DNA of 64,000 bases, taken from the IMG/VR virus record IMGVR_UViG_3300024503_000015, positions 124,001 through 188,000 of that record; one strand, written 5' to 3'. Source of the DNA: a virus. Each line of letters starts with the position of its first letter. Position 1 is the stretch's first letter. Of the stretch, positions 43,573-52,040 are shown piece after piece. A program made the position numbers and the translations under genes. The notes under the pieces are model-generated. The model did not search any database. It was not told the origin of the DNA and saw only the letters and a list, made by a program, of their open reading frames with translations.

Positions 43573-43829
43573 TTGTCTTTGCCAACAGTAACGATAATTG
43601 TTTCTAAATCATCGAAATCACTGAATACATCGTTCCAGTTGCCTTTGTGTGCAATACTGATTGCTTTGTTAATTAGTGCAGGTTTGATTTCTAATTCTTC
43701 TGCTACTGCCTTAACTGTTTCTTTTAAGCCTTCTGTCAGACTTTCAATTTCATATTTGACTTGAACGCCTTCGTTAATTAGTCGCTCTAGTTTGGCCTTT
43801 TCTTCTGGTCCATAGGTTCTATTGCCCAT
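43569..43829 (-). CDS. DsbA-like dsDNA-binding protein (T4 late-transcription helper type)
   Basis: 86 residues, charged and helical (KAKLERLINEGVQVKYEIES; LEIKPALINKAISIAHKG). Length and layout resemble T4 DsbA: an N-terminal helix, an EL(G/E)xxxxxxNKxLxxxxK core and an acidic C-terminus. In T4, DsbA binds DNA at late promoters. Likeness is moderate. A sigma70-type promoter and AAGGAG site precede it. Confidence 0.55.
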   Translation of the reverse strand: MGNRTYGPEEKAKLERLINEGVQVKYEIESLTEGLKETVKAVAEELEIKPALINKAISIAHKGNWNDVFSDFDDLETIIVTVGKDK

Positions 43830-43853
43830 GATATCTCCTTAGTAATAAGTTTA

Positions 43854-43882
43854 ATTATATATGTTTATTTGATCAGAGTCAA
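43854..43882 (-). promoter_or_regulatory. Sigma70-type promoter before the DsbA-like gene
   Basis: On the - strand TTGACT (43882-43877), a 17-base spacer, TATAAT (43859-43854). It probably drives the DsbA-like, membrane-protein and polymerase genes. Confidence 0.8.
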
Positions 43883-43904
43883 CGAATATTTTGTCAAAAG
43901 ACAA

Positions 43905-43928
43905 AAAAAGCGGCCGAAGCCGCTTTTT
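43905..43928 (-). terminator. Intrinsic terminator after the peptidoglycan-binding-domain gene
   Basis: Stem AAAAAGCGGC/GCCGCTTTTT with a TTCG loop on the - strand, continuing in a T run (seven T in all). It sits 14 bases after the stop of the upstream late gene and before the next early promoter. The AT flanks make it potentially bidirectional. Confidence 0.9.
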
Positions 43929-43941
43929 AAGTGTTAGTATT

Positions 43942-45720
43942 TTACTTTGCTGGAGCCGCAGGTGCTGCCGCAGGAGCCGCAGGTTGTTGTCCGCCTGCTG
44001 CCTTAGCCTTTTTAAGTTTGTCTAACTTGGAAATTACAACATCTAGACGTTTTTGGACATCTGCTGGTAAGCCTGCTTTGATTGCAGGATCTTGTCCATA
44101 TTGATCTAGAACTTTCAAATGCTTCTGTAGTTCTGCTAGATCTTTTGGATCCATTTCAATGTCACCGCCGCTAAATGCTTTCCATAGTGCGCCTAGTGCC
44201 AATGCCCCACCAACAGCGGCAGTTGCAATAGCCGCTTTTGGATTCTTTAGTACACCAAGTGCCTTTGATCCTGCGCCTTTGACAAAGTCCATGGCACGTT
44301 GTCCCCAACTTGGTTTTGGAGTAATGTCTCTGAATGGAACATCGATGACGTTTGGATTAGCACCACCTGGTGTAGATAGTGCCGGTAGTTTGCCGCCAGG
44401 ACCAGGTAGTGCTGGCACAGGTGCTTCACTTAGATAATCTCTTGTAATAGCAATTTGTTCTGCTTCGCTAAAGTATTTGATATTTTTCATAACAAACGCT
44501 CTTGCTTCGTTTTCAGTCATTGCTAATACATCTTCTTCAGTTACACTTTCAGAAATTTTGTACTTAGTAACGATTGCTTCGATAGCAGTTAATGATTGTG
44601 TTAACTGACTACGTGCAACGATATTTTTACCGTCTGCCAATAGTGTAGATAGTTCAGGAGTAACTTTACCAGTTTCTGGTTTGCCTGCCATCTTTTCAAA
44701 TGCTTTAATACCAGCAACAGTTTTAGGACCCATCTTACCATCGATTGGACCAGGGTCAACACCTAATGCTTTTAGTTGTTCTTGAATTTTCTGAATTGCA
44801 GGATCTGCACCAGCAGTCTTCTTATCTTGTGCAGTCTTATCTTGTGCAGTCTTGTCTTGAGATGCTTTAGTATCAGCGGCAACTTTATCTGCTTCTGCAC
44901 TTGCGGCATCTAAGTCTTTATCCATCTTTGCATCGTATTTTGCTTTTTCGGCTGCTTCAACATCTGCAACAGTTTTCTTAGCATCATCGATTGCTTTACG
45001 TACTTCTGGATCATCTCCTAAAGTTTCTAATTCGTCAATTAACGCATTAATTTGATCTGCCACTGCCTTGGCTTCTGGACTTAGTTGCTCTTGCATTGGT
45101 ACATCACCAACTACGTCTTGGAATTCTCTCATCAATGATTCAAAGATACTTCCTTCACCAACTTTTAATCCACCAAGTTTTGGAGCATTAGCAGTCATGC
45201 CTGGCATCTTAAGTCCAGTTCCGCTACTTGCTGTTCCGGTATCTGATCCACCAGTAATAGATTGTAACTTTTTAACCAAGTCCGCTAATTGCGGAAGTTT
45301 TTCTGCTTTAATTTCGGCAGTCTGGCGATCTTTATTAACTTTGTCACTAGTACCTTTAACTGCGGTATCGTGTTCGCCTTTGTCGTCGCCACGGAACATA
45401 CGTCCTAGTGCTGTAGATGTTTTTGCGTTTTGTGGAACTAAACCTAGATCTGCAAGTGTTTTATCTGCGCTTGATGTTGCAGTTGCGGCAATACTGTATT
45501 TGCCACCCATGCTGTTTGGCTGTCCTTGCTTGCCAACAAAGTAACCGCTAACAGGATCATACAAACCTGGTAGTTTGTGTTTCCATGCTAGGTCATTAAG
45601 GATCTCTGCACGTTCTTGCTCGTCTGATTTACCAGCAACTGCGGCTTCAACGTCTTTGATTGTGATAGCCTCTGCAAGTACTACAGTATCCAATTTGTTT
45701 AGAATTGATCTAATATCCAT
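43942..45720 (-). CDS. Late virion-associated protein with peptidoglycan-binding domain
   Basis: 592 residues. N-terminal MDIRSILNKLDTVVLAEA resembles a T4 capsid-targeting peptide with an LxE processing site (LAE|A). Residues about 215-300 are a long charged coiled coil containing a short TAQDK repeat. Residues about 305-365 form a peptidoglycan-binding domain type 1 (IQKIQEQLKALGVDPGPIDG). A single hydrophobic helix follows near 500-516 (AAIATAAVGGALALGALW), and the end is Ala/Pro-rich. A late promoter motif precedes the gene and a strong terminator follows. It is probably packaged or virion-bound and may help wall contact during infection or scaffold the head. Confidence 0.75.
   Translation of the reverse strand: MDIRSILNKLDTVVLAEAITIKDVEAAVAGKSDEQERAEILNDLAWKHKLPGLYDPVSGYFVGKQGQPNSMGGKYSIAATATSSADKTLADLGLVPQNAKTSTALGRMFRGDDKGEHDTAVKGTSDKVNKDRQTAEIKAEKLPQLADLVKKLQSITGGSDTGTASSGTGLKMPGMTANAPKLGGLKVGEGSIFESLMREFQDVVGDVPMQEQLSPEAKAVADQINALIDELETLGDDPEVRKAIDDAKKTVADVEAAEKAKYDAKMDKDLDAASAEADKVAADTKASQDKTAQDKTAQDKKTAGADPAIQKIQEQLKALGVDPGPIDGKMGPKTVAGIKAFEKMAGKPETGKVTPELSTLLADGKNIVARSQLTQSLTAIEAIVTKYKISESVTEEDVLAMTENEARAFVMKNIKYFSEAEQIAITRDYLSEAPVPALPGPGGKLPALSTPGGANPNVIDVPFRDITPKPSWGQRAMDFVKGAGSKALGVLKNPKAAIATAAVGGALALGALWKAFSGGDIEMDPKDLAELQKHLKVLDQYGQDPAIKAGLPADVQKRLDVVISKLDKLKKAKAAGGQQPAAPAAAPAAPAK
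44821..44850. repeat. 15-bp tandem repeat coding for TAQDK
   Basis: Two exact adjacent copies of CTTATCTTGTGCAGT, with a diverged third copy starting at 44851. In frame inside the coiled-coil region of the peptidoglycan-binding-domain gene. Likely a slippage-prone length polymorphism. Confidence 0.75.
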
Positions 45721-45746
45721 TTGTTTGTCCCCAAAATCTTATTAAG

Positions 45747-45754
45747 TATTTATC
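45747..45754 (-). promoter_or_regulatory. T4-type late promoter motif GATAAATA
   Basis: Motif on the - strand 27 bases before the start of the peptidoglycan-binding-domain gene. Confidence 0.65.
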
Positions 45755-45842
45755 AGTGCTCACTTTAAATCGTCAGGGTAGCGAATCCGTTGATTAGCCC
45801 AGCAGCCGGGCACATAACCCCAAACGGTCCTAGGGTATGTTC

Positions 45843-45941
45843 TTACAATTCATAAGGAATTCCGGCTAATCCGCATCCAAAGCGAGCTAACCCTTCTACA
45901 ATGTCATTAAACAGGGCTGTAAGGGTTTCTCGGACGGTCAT
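45843..45941 (-). CDS. Possible 32-residue peptide
   Basis: Reads MTVRETLTALFNDIVEGLAR then FGCGLAGIPYEL. GAGGAAG lies 7 bases before the ATG, a good ribosome site, and the peptide is an amphipathic helix. It occupies much of the only sizeable gap in the late region (45721-45980). A competing 24-residue frame (45907-45981) starts in the Dps stop as TAATG. At most one is likely to matter. Confidence 0.35.
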   Translation of the reverse strand: MTVRETLTALFNDIVEGLARFGCGLAGIPYEL

Positions 45942-45980
45942 AGCCATCTTCCTCTGGGTAAACTGGATATTCGTTTTCCA

Positions 45981-46415
45981 TTATTTTAGAGTTGCTCGCA
46001 ACATCCATGAATGTTTGCGATGAGCATCTTGACGATCTGCTAGGAAATTAGCAAGACCAAATTCATTGTTTGTTTCTGCAATTTTGTACACTAGGCCAAA
46101 TAAGTTAGCCATTTTATCAGAGTCTTCTAATAAAATTTGTGTCATAGATAGTGCATCTGGAATCTCTGTTTCATCATCAATTTTAGTAAGCATAGTGAAA
46201 CGTTCAAAACTACCAGGAGTGTAACTACCACTCTTGCGAATATTTTCTGCAAAAGTATCTATACTTCCATATACTTCTTCGTAGATGTTACCAAATAGTT
46301 CATGAAATTCTGCAAAATCAGGTCCTTCTACGTTCCAGTGAAAGTAGTGTGCCTTTAGATAAAAACTAAATTCTGATGCGAATACTATTTTAAGTGCTTT
46401 TGCTAATTCTTCCAT
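45981..46415 (-). CDS. Dps/ferritin-like protein
   Basis: 144 residues, about the size of Dps. The ferroxidase signature is complete: AHYFHWNVEGPDF (H26-W27), H38, then D53 and E57 in GSIDTFAENIR. Dps dodecamers store iron, quench peroxide and bind DNA. Here the gene belongs to a late run with virion proteins, so it may protect or compact DNA late in infection or be packaged. The gene starts in direct contact with the stop of the preceding small gene. Confidence 0.85.
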   Translation of the reverse strand: MEELAKALKIVFASEFSFYLKAHYFHWNVEGPDFAEFHELFGNIYEEVYGSIDTFAENIRKSGSYTPGSFERFTMLTKIDDETEIPDALSMTQILLEDSDKMANLFGLVYKIAETNNEFGLANFLADRQDAHRKHSWMLRATLK

Positions 46416-46649
46416 TTATGCCACCTGTGCTACTGCGTATACGGCTGTGACTAACATAGTTTTTAAATTTATGTCGTCTGCCTCTTCTTCTAATTTATCT
46501 GTTCTGACTAGGTCTAGCATTAATTCTCTAAACTCGTCTTCGCCTATTTGTCCTTGCTGACGTGCTTCACATATCTGCAATGCCACTGCGGCACGTTCAG
46601 CCGCCCATGGGCGACCACATTGTGTTAACATCTGCAACTGTTCTATCAT
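46416..46649 (-). CDS. Small hypothetical helical protein
   Basis: 77 residues, helical (WAAERAAVALQICEARQQGQ; DEFRELMLDLVRTDKLEEEA). It overlaps the lipoprotein gene by one base and directly precedes the Dps gene, forming a coupled trio. No family recognised. Confidence 0.65.
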   Translation of the reverse strand: MIEQLQMLTQCGRPWAAERAAVALQICEARQQGQIGEDEFRELMLDLVRTDKLEEEADDINLKTMLVTAVYAVAQVA

Positions 46650-47035
46650 TAGAATCTCCCAAGAACTGCACTAGCGGCTTTATCCGCTTGTGTAGCCATT
46701 AATTTCTTTTTAATTTCGCAGTAAGTTTCGCTACCCTGCTTTTCTGTACTGCGTTTATAAAAGTCATCTACAGTTTCCTGCATAGGTTTAACTAACTTAA
46801 GAACGTCCTGTTGACGCCAACCTTTGCTTTCACTATAAAGTTGAAACCATTCTAAATTATCTTTGATAATTTTAACCTGTGGTGCGTGTGCTTGTTTACA
46901 ATCTAATTGTGCTACACTTTGACGCACGTCTATAATACGTGCTGATTGATTAGGATCGCTGAAACTAGGAATCCAACTCTTAACAGTAGCGCAACCTGTT
47001 AATGATATTGCTAATGCTAAGACAAGGGCTCTCAT
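46649..47035 (-). CDS. Predicted lipoprotein
   Basis: 128 residues. The signal peptide ends in a lipobox (LALAISLTGCA, lipidated Cys near residue 15). The mature part is helical with two cysteines (LDCKQAH, ETYCEIK) and basic C-terminus. It is separate from the spanin pair near 61.3 kb, so a second envelope function (for example exclusion or additional lysis control) is possible. Overlaps its upstream neighbour by ATGA. Confidence 0.75.
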   Translation of the reverse strand: MRALVLALAISLTGCATVKSWIPSFSDPNQSARIIDVRQSVAQLDCKQAHAPQVKIIKDNLEWFQLYSESKGWRQQDVLKLVKPMQETVDDFYKRSTEKQGSETYCEIKKKLMATQADKAASAVLGRF

Positions 47036-47901
47036 TTTCCATCCTTGACACAGTTATCAACAGTCTTACCGCCTTTCTGTTTGGTACCCATACGTTTGTA
47101 ACCATCCCAGCAAGCCTTACCATCGACACCTTTTTGCTTTTCTTCTGCTAATGTAAGGTAGTCTAAGAAAGATTTTTTAGTTTCCATAGTTGCTGGTTGT
47201 TGCTGTTGTACTACGTGTGTGGCAGCACCGTCAGGAACAGATGCTGTATTAGTTACATTCTTGTTAGCATCTTGTTGACGTCTAACTTTTGCAACACCTA
47301 AATCGTATTCGGCATCACTGGCACCTGTTTCCTTGCCAGTTTTGTCATAGGTCTTAACAACATTTAATGGACCGTTCATATACTTTACAGTAATATTGCC
47401 AGTGACTAAATCGTGTTCCTGACTATAGCCGTTAAACATTGGACTAGAATATTTGATTGCTTTACCTGCTTTGTCGTAGGTAAATGAACCAAACCCGCTA
47501 TCGTGTACTCTAGTACCGTCTTGCTTTACTGTAAGTTTCTCACCGCCTTCTAAATCGTAACGACCTGGTTTAGAAAAATCGCCCTGTGGAAATGCAGGAG
47601 CATTTGGAATTTGTAGATTGGGTTTAAAACCCGGCTCCCCAGGTCTGCCTGCTTCTTCTAGATCGCTGTCTTCTTTTTTATTTGCAGTTTTAATATTATA
47701 CATCTTAGCCACTGCTTTTTCATCATACGGTCTAAAGTCGCTGAGTTTTTCTTTTGCGGCATCAGCGGCAGACGCAACTTTGTCAGCAACTGTTTTTAAT
47801 GTATTGTTTTCCTGCACAATAGACACGAAACGGCGCATGTCATTTGCGCCTTCTACTCTACGACTAGATGCTTTATCTAGTGCTTGTAAAATTTGTTTCA
47901 T
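47032..47901 (-). CDS. Late protein with N-terminal targeting-like peptide and C-terminal Cys motif
   Basis: 289 residues from the second of two close in-frame ATGs (the first is at 47907). It begins MKQILQALDKASSRRVEGAN, like the capsid-targeting peptides of neighbouring genes. The middle has beta repeats of YDxxGK type (SFTYDKAGKAIKYSS; VVKTYDKTGKETG), as in RHS/MORN-like proteins. The end carries DGKACWDGYKRMGTKQKGGK, a compact Cys/Gly/Lys motif that may bind DNA or metal. Probably a virion-internal protein. Confidence 0.7.
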   Translation of the reverse strand: MKQILQALDKASSRRVEGANDMRRFVSIVQENNTLKTVADKVASAADAAKEKLSDFRPYDEKAVAKMYNIKTANKKEDSDLEEAGRPGEPGFKPNLQIPNAPAFPQGDFSKPGRYDLEGGEKLTVKQDGTRVHDSGFGSFTYDKAGKAIKYSSPMFNGYSQEHDLVTGNITVKYMNGPLNVVKTYDKTGKETGASDAEYDLGVAKVRRQQDANKNVTNTASVPDGAATHVVQQQQPATMETKKSFLDYLTLAEEKQKGVDGKACWDGYKRMGTKQKGGKTVDNCVKDGK

Positions 47902-47911
47902 GTCCATGATA

Positions 47912-49327
47912 TTATAGGCCTGATAAGAATTTCAAACGAGATAAGTCAGTAGATTCTTTAACTGTTTCTTTTTTCTTATCTGCTTTGCCGCCCATTTCGT
48001 CTTTGCCTAAACGACCAGCAACTACATCACCTTTGGTTACTTTGTCATATGGTTTAGCATTGTTGGCTAAGTTACCATCGCCCTTTTTCTTTTCAGCAAC
48101 AACTTTTCTAACAATAGACTTAACTAGGTTAGATTCTTGTACTGCTGGCGTAGGAGCAGTTGTACCACCTTCGGCTTCTAATTTCTTTCTAAGAGCACTA
48201 ATAGTTCTTGCTAAGTTTGTCTTATCGGCACCTGTAGCAGTTTTGTATTGTTCTTCGTATTTTGCGAGTGCTTTTGCAGTTGGGCTATCTGCTTCAGCAC
48301 CTTCTTTAAATGCTGGATTTGTAGGACCAGGAGTCTTTTCGCTCCACTCTTTACCCTTGTTTGGACCAGAAGTTACTTTTGGATACTTGCCAGTCTTTGG
48401 ATCTTTCTTAGGAGCGGCTGTAGCACCATCTGGTGGGCTCATTACTTGACCTTCGTCAGTTTTCTTTTTCTTTTCTGGAAGACCTTTATGCTTTGTACTA
48501 GCAAAGTCTTTGGCATCTTTGTCTTTCATGCCTTTAGCAACTTTAGCAACTTCCTTACTGGCTGGCTTTTCGCCTTTCTTTGCGGCGTGTACCATGCCCA
48601 TAAATTTTTGTTGTGCTTTGCTTACAGCCTTTTCGACTACTTGTGTAAGGGCTTCCTTAATCATCTTGTCTTTTTCTTTCTTGTTCTTGGCGTCTTTTTC
48701 AGCCTTGGCAATTTTTTCTGCGGCTTCGTCGATTTCATCCTTAACACGGATGCTGGCCACAGTCCAACCTGGATTGTCGCGTTTCATACGATCACGTACT
48801 TCGCCTTGGCTTTCGCCTTCGTCGGCAACAGTAGTAACACCACGAGTTTTGTTATCTTTTTCAAGTTTAACAAAGTATTGTTTCTTTTCTGATTTATCAA
48901 CTTGACCTTTCTTTTTGTCAGTTGCACGTACACCAGACGCTTCTTTAACAGCACCTTCTAACAAGGATGCTAATTTTTGTTCATATGTAGTCATTTCGTC
49001 AATTTTCCTTTCTTCGTCATCCATGTCAGACACTGGCTCTTCGCTTGGTAGCTCTTGTTCAGCATCACCTGTAATGTCGTCGATGTTGGATGCGTTGCTG
49101 CCATCGCCGAACTTAACTTGGTACTCCATATAGTGATATACACTATCTAAGTAATCTGCAGATTTAGTAATTTTAGCCTGTACCCAACCTTCTAAATCTT
49201 GTCCGTCTTGAATCATTTGGAACAATTTCATAGAGTACTTTGCGGCTCTATATAGTTCTGAACGTGCCATAGCCCCTTCGTGGTCGTCCACTGGTCCTGG
49301 CATAACTGGTCTCATCTGGTCGTGCAT
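47912..49327 (-). CDS. Late Lys-rich protein with DUF3008-like segment
   Basis: 471 residues, very rich in Lys, Glu and Ala. Residues about 245-300 (KAVSKAQQKFMGMVHAAKKG; KDFASTKHKGLPEKK) match the DUF3008 pattern of small basic proteins. The rest is low-complexity and probably disordered with basic patches, typical of internal head proteins that bind packaged DNA. It starts at an ATG behind AGGAGA with a late promoter motif 22 bases upstream. Confidence 0.75.
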   Translation of the reverse strand: MHDQMRPVMPGPVDDHEGAMARSELYRAAKYSMKLFQMIQDGQDLEGWVQAKITKSADYLDSVYHYMEYQVKFGDGSNASNIDDITGDAEQELPSEEPVSDMDDEERKIDEMTTYEQKLASLLEGAVKEASGVRATDKKKGQVDKSEKKQYFVKLEKDNKTRGVTTVADEGESQGEVRDRMKRDNPGWTVASIRVKDEIDEAAEKIAKAEKDAKNKKEKDKMIKEALTQVVEKAVSKAQQKFMGMVHAAKKGEKPASKEVAKVAKGMKDKDAKDFASTKHKGLPEKKKKTDEGQVMSPPDGATAAPKKDPKTGKYPKVTSGPNKGKEWSEKTPGPTNPAFKEGAEADSPTAKALAKYEEQYKTATGADKTNLARTISALRKKLEAEGGTTAPTPAVQESNLVKSIVRKVVAEKKKGDGNLANNAKPYDKVTKGDVVAGRLGKDEMGGKADKKKETVKESTDLSRLKFLSGL

Positions 49328-49348
49328 GGTTAAAATCTCCTGGTGTTG

Positions 49349-49356
49349 TATTTATC
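49349..49356 (-). promoter_or_regulatory. T4-type late promoter motif GATAAATA
   Basis: Motif on the - strand 22 bases before the DUF3008-like late gene. It overlaps the 3' end of the preceding gene. Confidence 0.65.
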
Positions 49357-50011
49357 GTTTTGCTATACTGCCGCCTGTTAACAGATTAGCCTTCATATCT
49401 AGGGCATTTTTAGCAGTACCGTCTTTATTTTTAGGTGTTTTTCCGGCTTTATTTTTGTATACAGGACCCACACTAACCATACCTGCACTAGTGCCTCCCG
49501 GTGTTGCAGTTTCGTCAAACTTATCGATTCCACGACTCTGCATTCCGCCCTTCTTACGTTTAGCGGCTAATTCTTCTAAACCGTGACGTACTTGCTCTAA
49601 ATTCTGTTCTAAACCCATGAACATGCCGCCTTTGGCTAACTTAGTAATTTGATGCCAAGTTGCTAGGTCATCGCTTTCTGCCATACGTGCTAATTCTTGT
49701 AACTGTTTACGTGTTTGCAAAATGCGTCCTTTTAACGTCATAGGATTTGCTTTATTGTGACTGTGAATCATAGGATCCATAGGATCATCTGTAGCGGCAA
49801 TAGGTGCTTCTAAGGTAAGTTGATCTGCAACAGTTTCGCTCATCTGTGCCATTTGTACAGCCTGCGCGGCCAATCTTGCAGGAATACCTTCTTTAACAAG
49901 TTTATCCTGTGCTTGTTGTTCGCTTAGTCCTTGTGCTAATAATGCCTTGGCACGTTTAGCCAAAGCCATCATATCAATAACACCTTCGTTTATAATGTCT
50001 ATCAATCTCAT
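49352..50011 (-). CDS. Late helical protein with capsid-targeting-like N-terminus
   Basis: 219 residues. MRLIDIINEGVIDMM opens with a targeting-like peptide and an IxE site (INE|G). Residues 15-60 are Ala/Gln-rich helices (ALLAQGLSEQQAQDKLVKEG, resembling a UBA-like pair), and a second helical block covers 95-150. The C-terminus is basic and glycine-rich. Overlaps the HAD-peptidase gene by ATGA. Likely virion-internal; no enzymatic motif. Confidence 0.7.
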   Translation of the reverse strand: MRLIDIINEGVIDMMALAKRAKALLAQGLSEQQAQDKLVKEGIPARLAAQAVQMAQMSETVADQLTLEAPIAATDDPMDPMIHSHNKANPMTLKGRILQTRKQLQELARMAESDDLATWHQITKLAKGGMFMGLEQNLEQVRHGLEELAAKRKKGGMQSRGIDKFDETATPGGTSAGMVSVGPVYKNKAGKTPKNKDGTAKNALDMKANLLTGGSIAKR

Positions 50012-51753
50012 TTCTTTTTTCCTTGACGCATATTAATTTGCCAGTGTGCTAATTGTTTTTTACGTGGACTAGCAGAATCGCTACTGCGTATCTTTTTTAA
50101 CTGTGCTATGCTCATGCCTTTAGTGATGCCGTGACGTTTACTATCACCTTTATCTTGTGGATTTTTTCCATCGGCAAAGTTTTCATCTACATTAAATGTC
50201 GGATCAACTTTTTGACGCGGCATATTCTTAGGCCGCTTTGGATCAACCGGGTCAATGTCTGTGGTATCAAGGCCCAACTTTTTCAAAGCCGCAATATATT
50301 TGTGCTCTTCTTCTTCACTGCCAAAAGATACAATAGTACTAGGAGGCCCTTTACCAAAATCTTTATTTGATAAATTTTTTAAGTTGGCAATATTCTTACC
50401 TAACTTGTACCAATCATACACATCACTTACATCAACTCTAACAGTGCCTCTAGGCATTGTAGGTTTAATTTCAGGACCTCTTGGTTTTTCATTAGGGTGC
50501 TGGTCTTCTTCTGCGTGTTTAAAATATTGTACTTGACGTTCACGTTTCTCTGCACCGGCGCGAGTTGGATACTTACCTAAGTTCTTATTACCATGTTTGC
50601 TTTTTAATTCGTAACCGCCTTTAACTTTAACAATATGTTCGTTAAACTGTTCTGGATTCATTTTACCCCAGTAACGTAGCAATACTCCAGCAAGAGCATT
50701 GGCTTCGTTTTCGTCTGGACTGCCAGTTGCACCATCTAATTCTCTTGCTTCGTTTTGTTTGCGATGCACTAATTCGTGTGCTAGTGTTCGCATAATATCC
50801 ATTTGATGTCTATCTTTAACAGATACAACTATGTCTTGTGTTTCAGGATCAAAGTATCCAAGTGCAGTAGTCTTTGTATCACCTACTAATTTAATACGTG
50901 GTGCTTGTTCTATTTCTAAAAGTTTGATAGCCCATAATGCAAAGTCTTTGATACGTTGCTTTTTATCTGGAGTCCATGCTTCCATCAATCCGCCGCCGTC
51001 ACCGCCGTCTCCCGCAGGCACACTACCTACACCACTGTAGCCTGCATCGGTACCATATAGTCCGTAAGGACCTGGTCCATATAACGCACCGTATTTGTTT
51101 CTGCGTTTTTTCTTACGACCTTCGTCTACATCTTTGTCACCACTAGTGGCAATTAATTTTCCTTGACTTCTATCTAGACTTTTTAACTGCTGTGGTTCGT
51201 GTTCTTCTTCACCTTGTCCCACACGTTTAGCACGTTTAAGTCCATCTAATATTACTTGTAAACTATCTTCGTCTGCTTGATATTTGATACCAATACCGCC
51301 AGCGGCTTCCCAAGCACTGATATTACTACCTCTGTCGTCAATTAATACGTTAGGCATTCCGCTAGGATTTCTAGCGTACTTGGCTTTGTTTGAAACAATG
51401 TAAATGTTGTCTGGCAGTTGATTTAAGTGTTCATCGATCCAAATACGTTTGTATTTTTCACTGCCTTCGTGGTCGCCGCGTAATGGGCTAGAACAAATAT
51501 TGTAGCCACCGGCCACATCAACTACAATATCAATTAGTTTGTCTGCTGTAGGAAACTTTGGTAGACGTGCAAAAAAGTCTGTTCCTACCATTTTGTTTAA
51601 TGTAGGATCAGTCTTCGCTGGTGGAATGTCTCTGTAGTTTCCGCTTTTAATGCCAGCAAGTTTAGCATACTCTGTGAAAAAGTCTGCAAGAACTCCGTCC
51701 ATGTCTACATAGACTTCCATGCCTTGGGGTAATTCTAAATCGCTTGCTCTCAT
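50008..51753 (-). CDS. HAD phosphatase fused to a zincin metallopeptidase
   Basis: 581 residues. N-terminal HAD domain: MEVYVDMDGVLADFF (D17, D19) is motif I, NICSSPLRGD is motif II, and NVLIDDRGSNISAWEAAGG is motif IV, the pattern of 5'(3')-deoxyribonucleotidases. After a Gly/Tyr-rich linker (about 215-255) a second domain has TLAHELVHRKQNE (H326, E327, H330) and ENEANALAG (E348/E350), a minimal zinc-peptidase site. The C-terminal 200 residues are basic, with a K-rich end. MRASDLELPQ may be a targeting peptide. The two activities in one late, possibly packaged, protein are unusual. Confidence 0.82.
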   Translation of the reverse strand: MRASDLELPQGMEVYVDMDGVLADFFTEYAKLAGIKSGNYRDIPPAKTDPTLNKMVGTDFFARLPKFPTADKLIDIVVDVAGGYNICSSPLRGDHEGSEKYKRIWIDEHLNQLPDNIYIVSNKAKYARNPSGMPNVLIDDRGSNISAWEAAGGIGIKYQADEDSLQVILDGLKRAKRVGQGEEEHEPQQLKSLDRSQGKLIATSGDKDVDEGRKKKRRNKYGALYGPGPYGLYGTDAGYSGVGSVPAGDGGDGGGLMEAWTPDKKQRIKDFALWAIKLLEIEQAPRIKLVGDTKTTALGYFDPETQDIVVSVKDRHQMDIMRTLAHELVHRKQNEARELDGATGSPDENEANALAGVLLRYWGKMNPEQFNEHIVKVKGGYELKSKHGNKNLGKYPTRAGAEKRERQVQYFKHAEEDQHPNEKPRGPEIKPTMPRGTVRVDVSDVYDWYKLGKNIANLKNLSNKDFGKGPPSTIVSFGSEEEEHKYIAALKKLGLDTTDIDPVDPKRPKNMPRQKVDPTFNVDENFADGKNPQDKGDSKRHGITKGMSIAQLKKIRSSDSASPRKKQLAHWQINMRQGKKK

Positions 51754-52037
51754 TTTTTATTTACCGGTTTTTCGCCTGTCATGTAAGGTAAACTAAACCA
51801 TAACTGAAACCACTCAGGTGTTCCAGGTTTAATGTTTTGTTCTCTCTGTATTCTGCCTTTATCACTGCCAGTAACACTGATGTTACTGCCCTGATACTCG
51901 TGTAGTCTTGCGGCATGACCTAAGCCTGCAAGATACTGCATAGATTTAATTTCGTATATAGGATCAGAAGGATCAAGTAAGCAGTCGTCTGGACTGTCTT
52001 GATTTAAATTTTCTGTACTGATTCTATATTGTTTCAT
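51750..52037 (-). CDS. Small conserved late protein
   Basis: 95 residues. Middle segment DPIYEIKSMQYLAGLGHAAR resembles a leucine-rich processing or docking peptide, and the end has GTPEWFQLWFSLPYM, similar to GSAEWFSWMQGVVEG at the end of the pol-beta gene at 54159. The shared Glu-Trp-Phe motif may mark partners or a common docking site. Overlaps the HAD fusion by ATGA. Function unknown. Confidence 0.65.
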   Translation of the reverse strand: MKQYRISTENLNQDSPDDCLLDPSDPIYEIKSMQYLAGLGHAARLHEYQGSNISVTGSDKGRIQREQNIKPGTPEWFQLWFSLPYMTGEKPVNKK

Positions 52038-52040
52038 TTA

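Noticed and set aside
45068-45544. + strand frame of 158 codons inside the peptidoglycan-binding-domain gene
   Set aside because: Ser/Pro/Leu-rich shadow of Ala/Asp/Lys codons; no promoter or ribosome site.
45790-45840. GC-rich hairpin sequence as a tRNA gene
   Set aside because: No T-loop GGTTCGAATCC-like segment, no acceptor stem pairing of tRNA length, no anticodon arm.
48248-48892. Long + strand frame of 214 codons opposite the Lys-rich late gene
   Set aside because: Translation is dominated by Phe, Leu and Cys, as expected opposite Lys/Glu-rich codons; no ribosome site or promoter.
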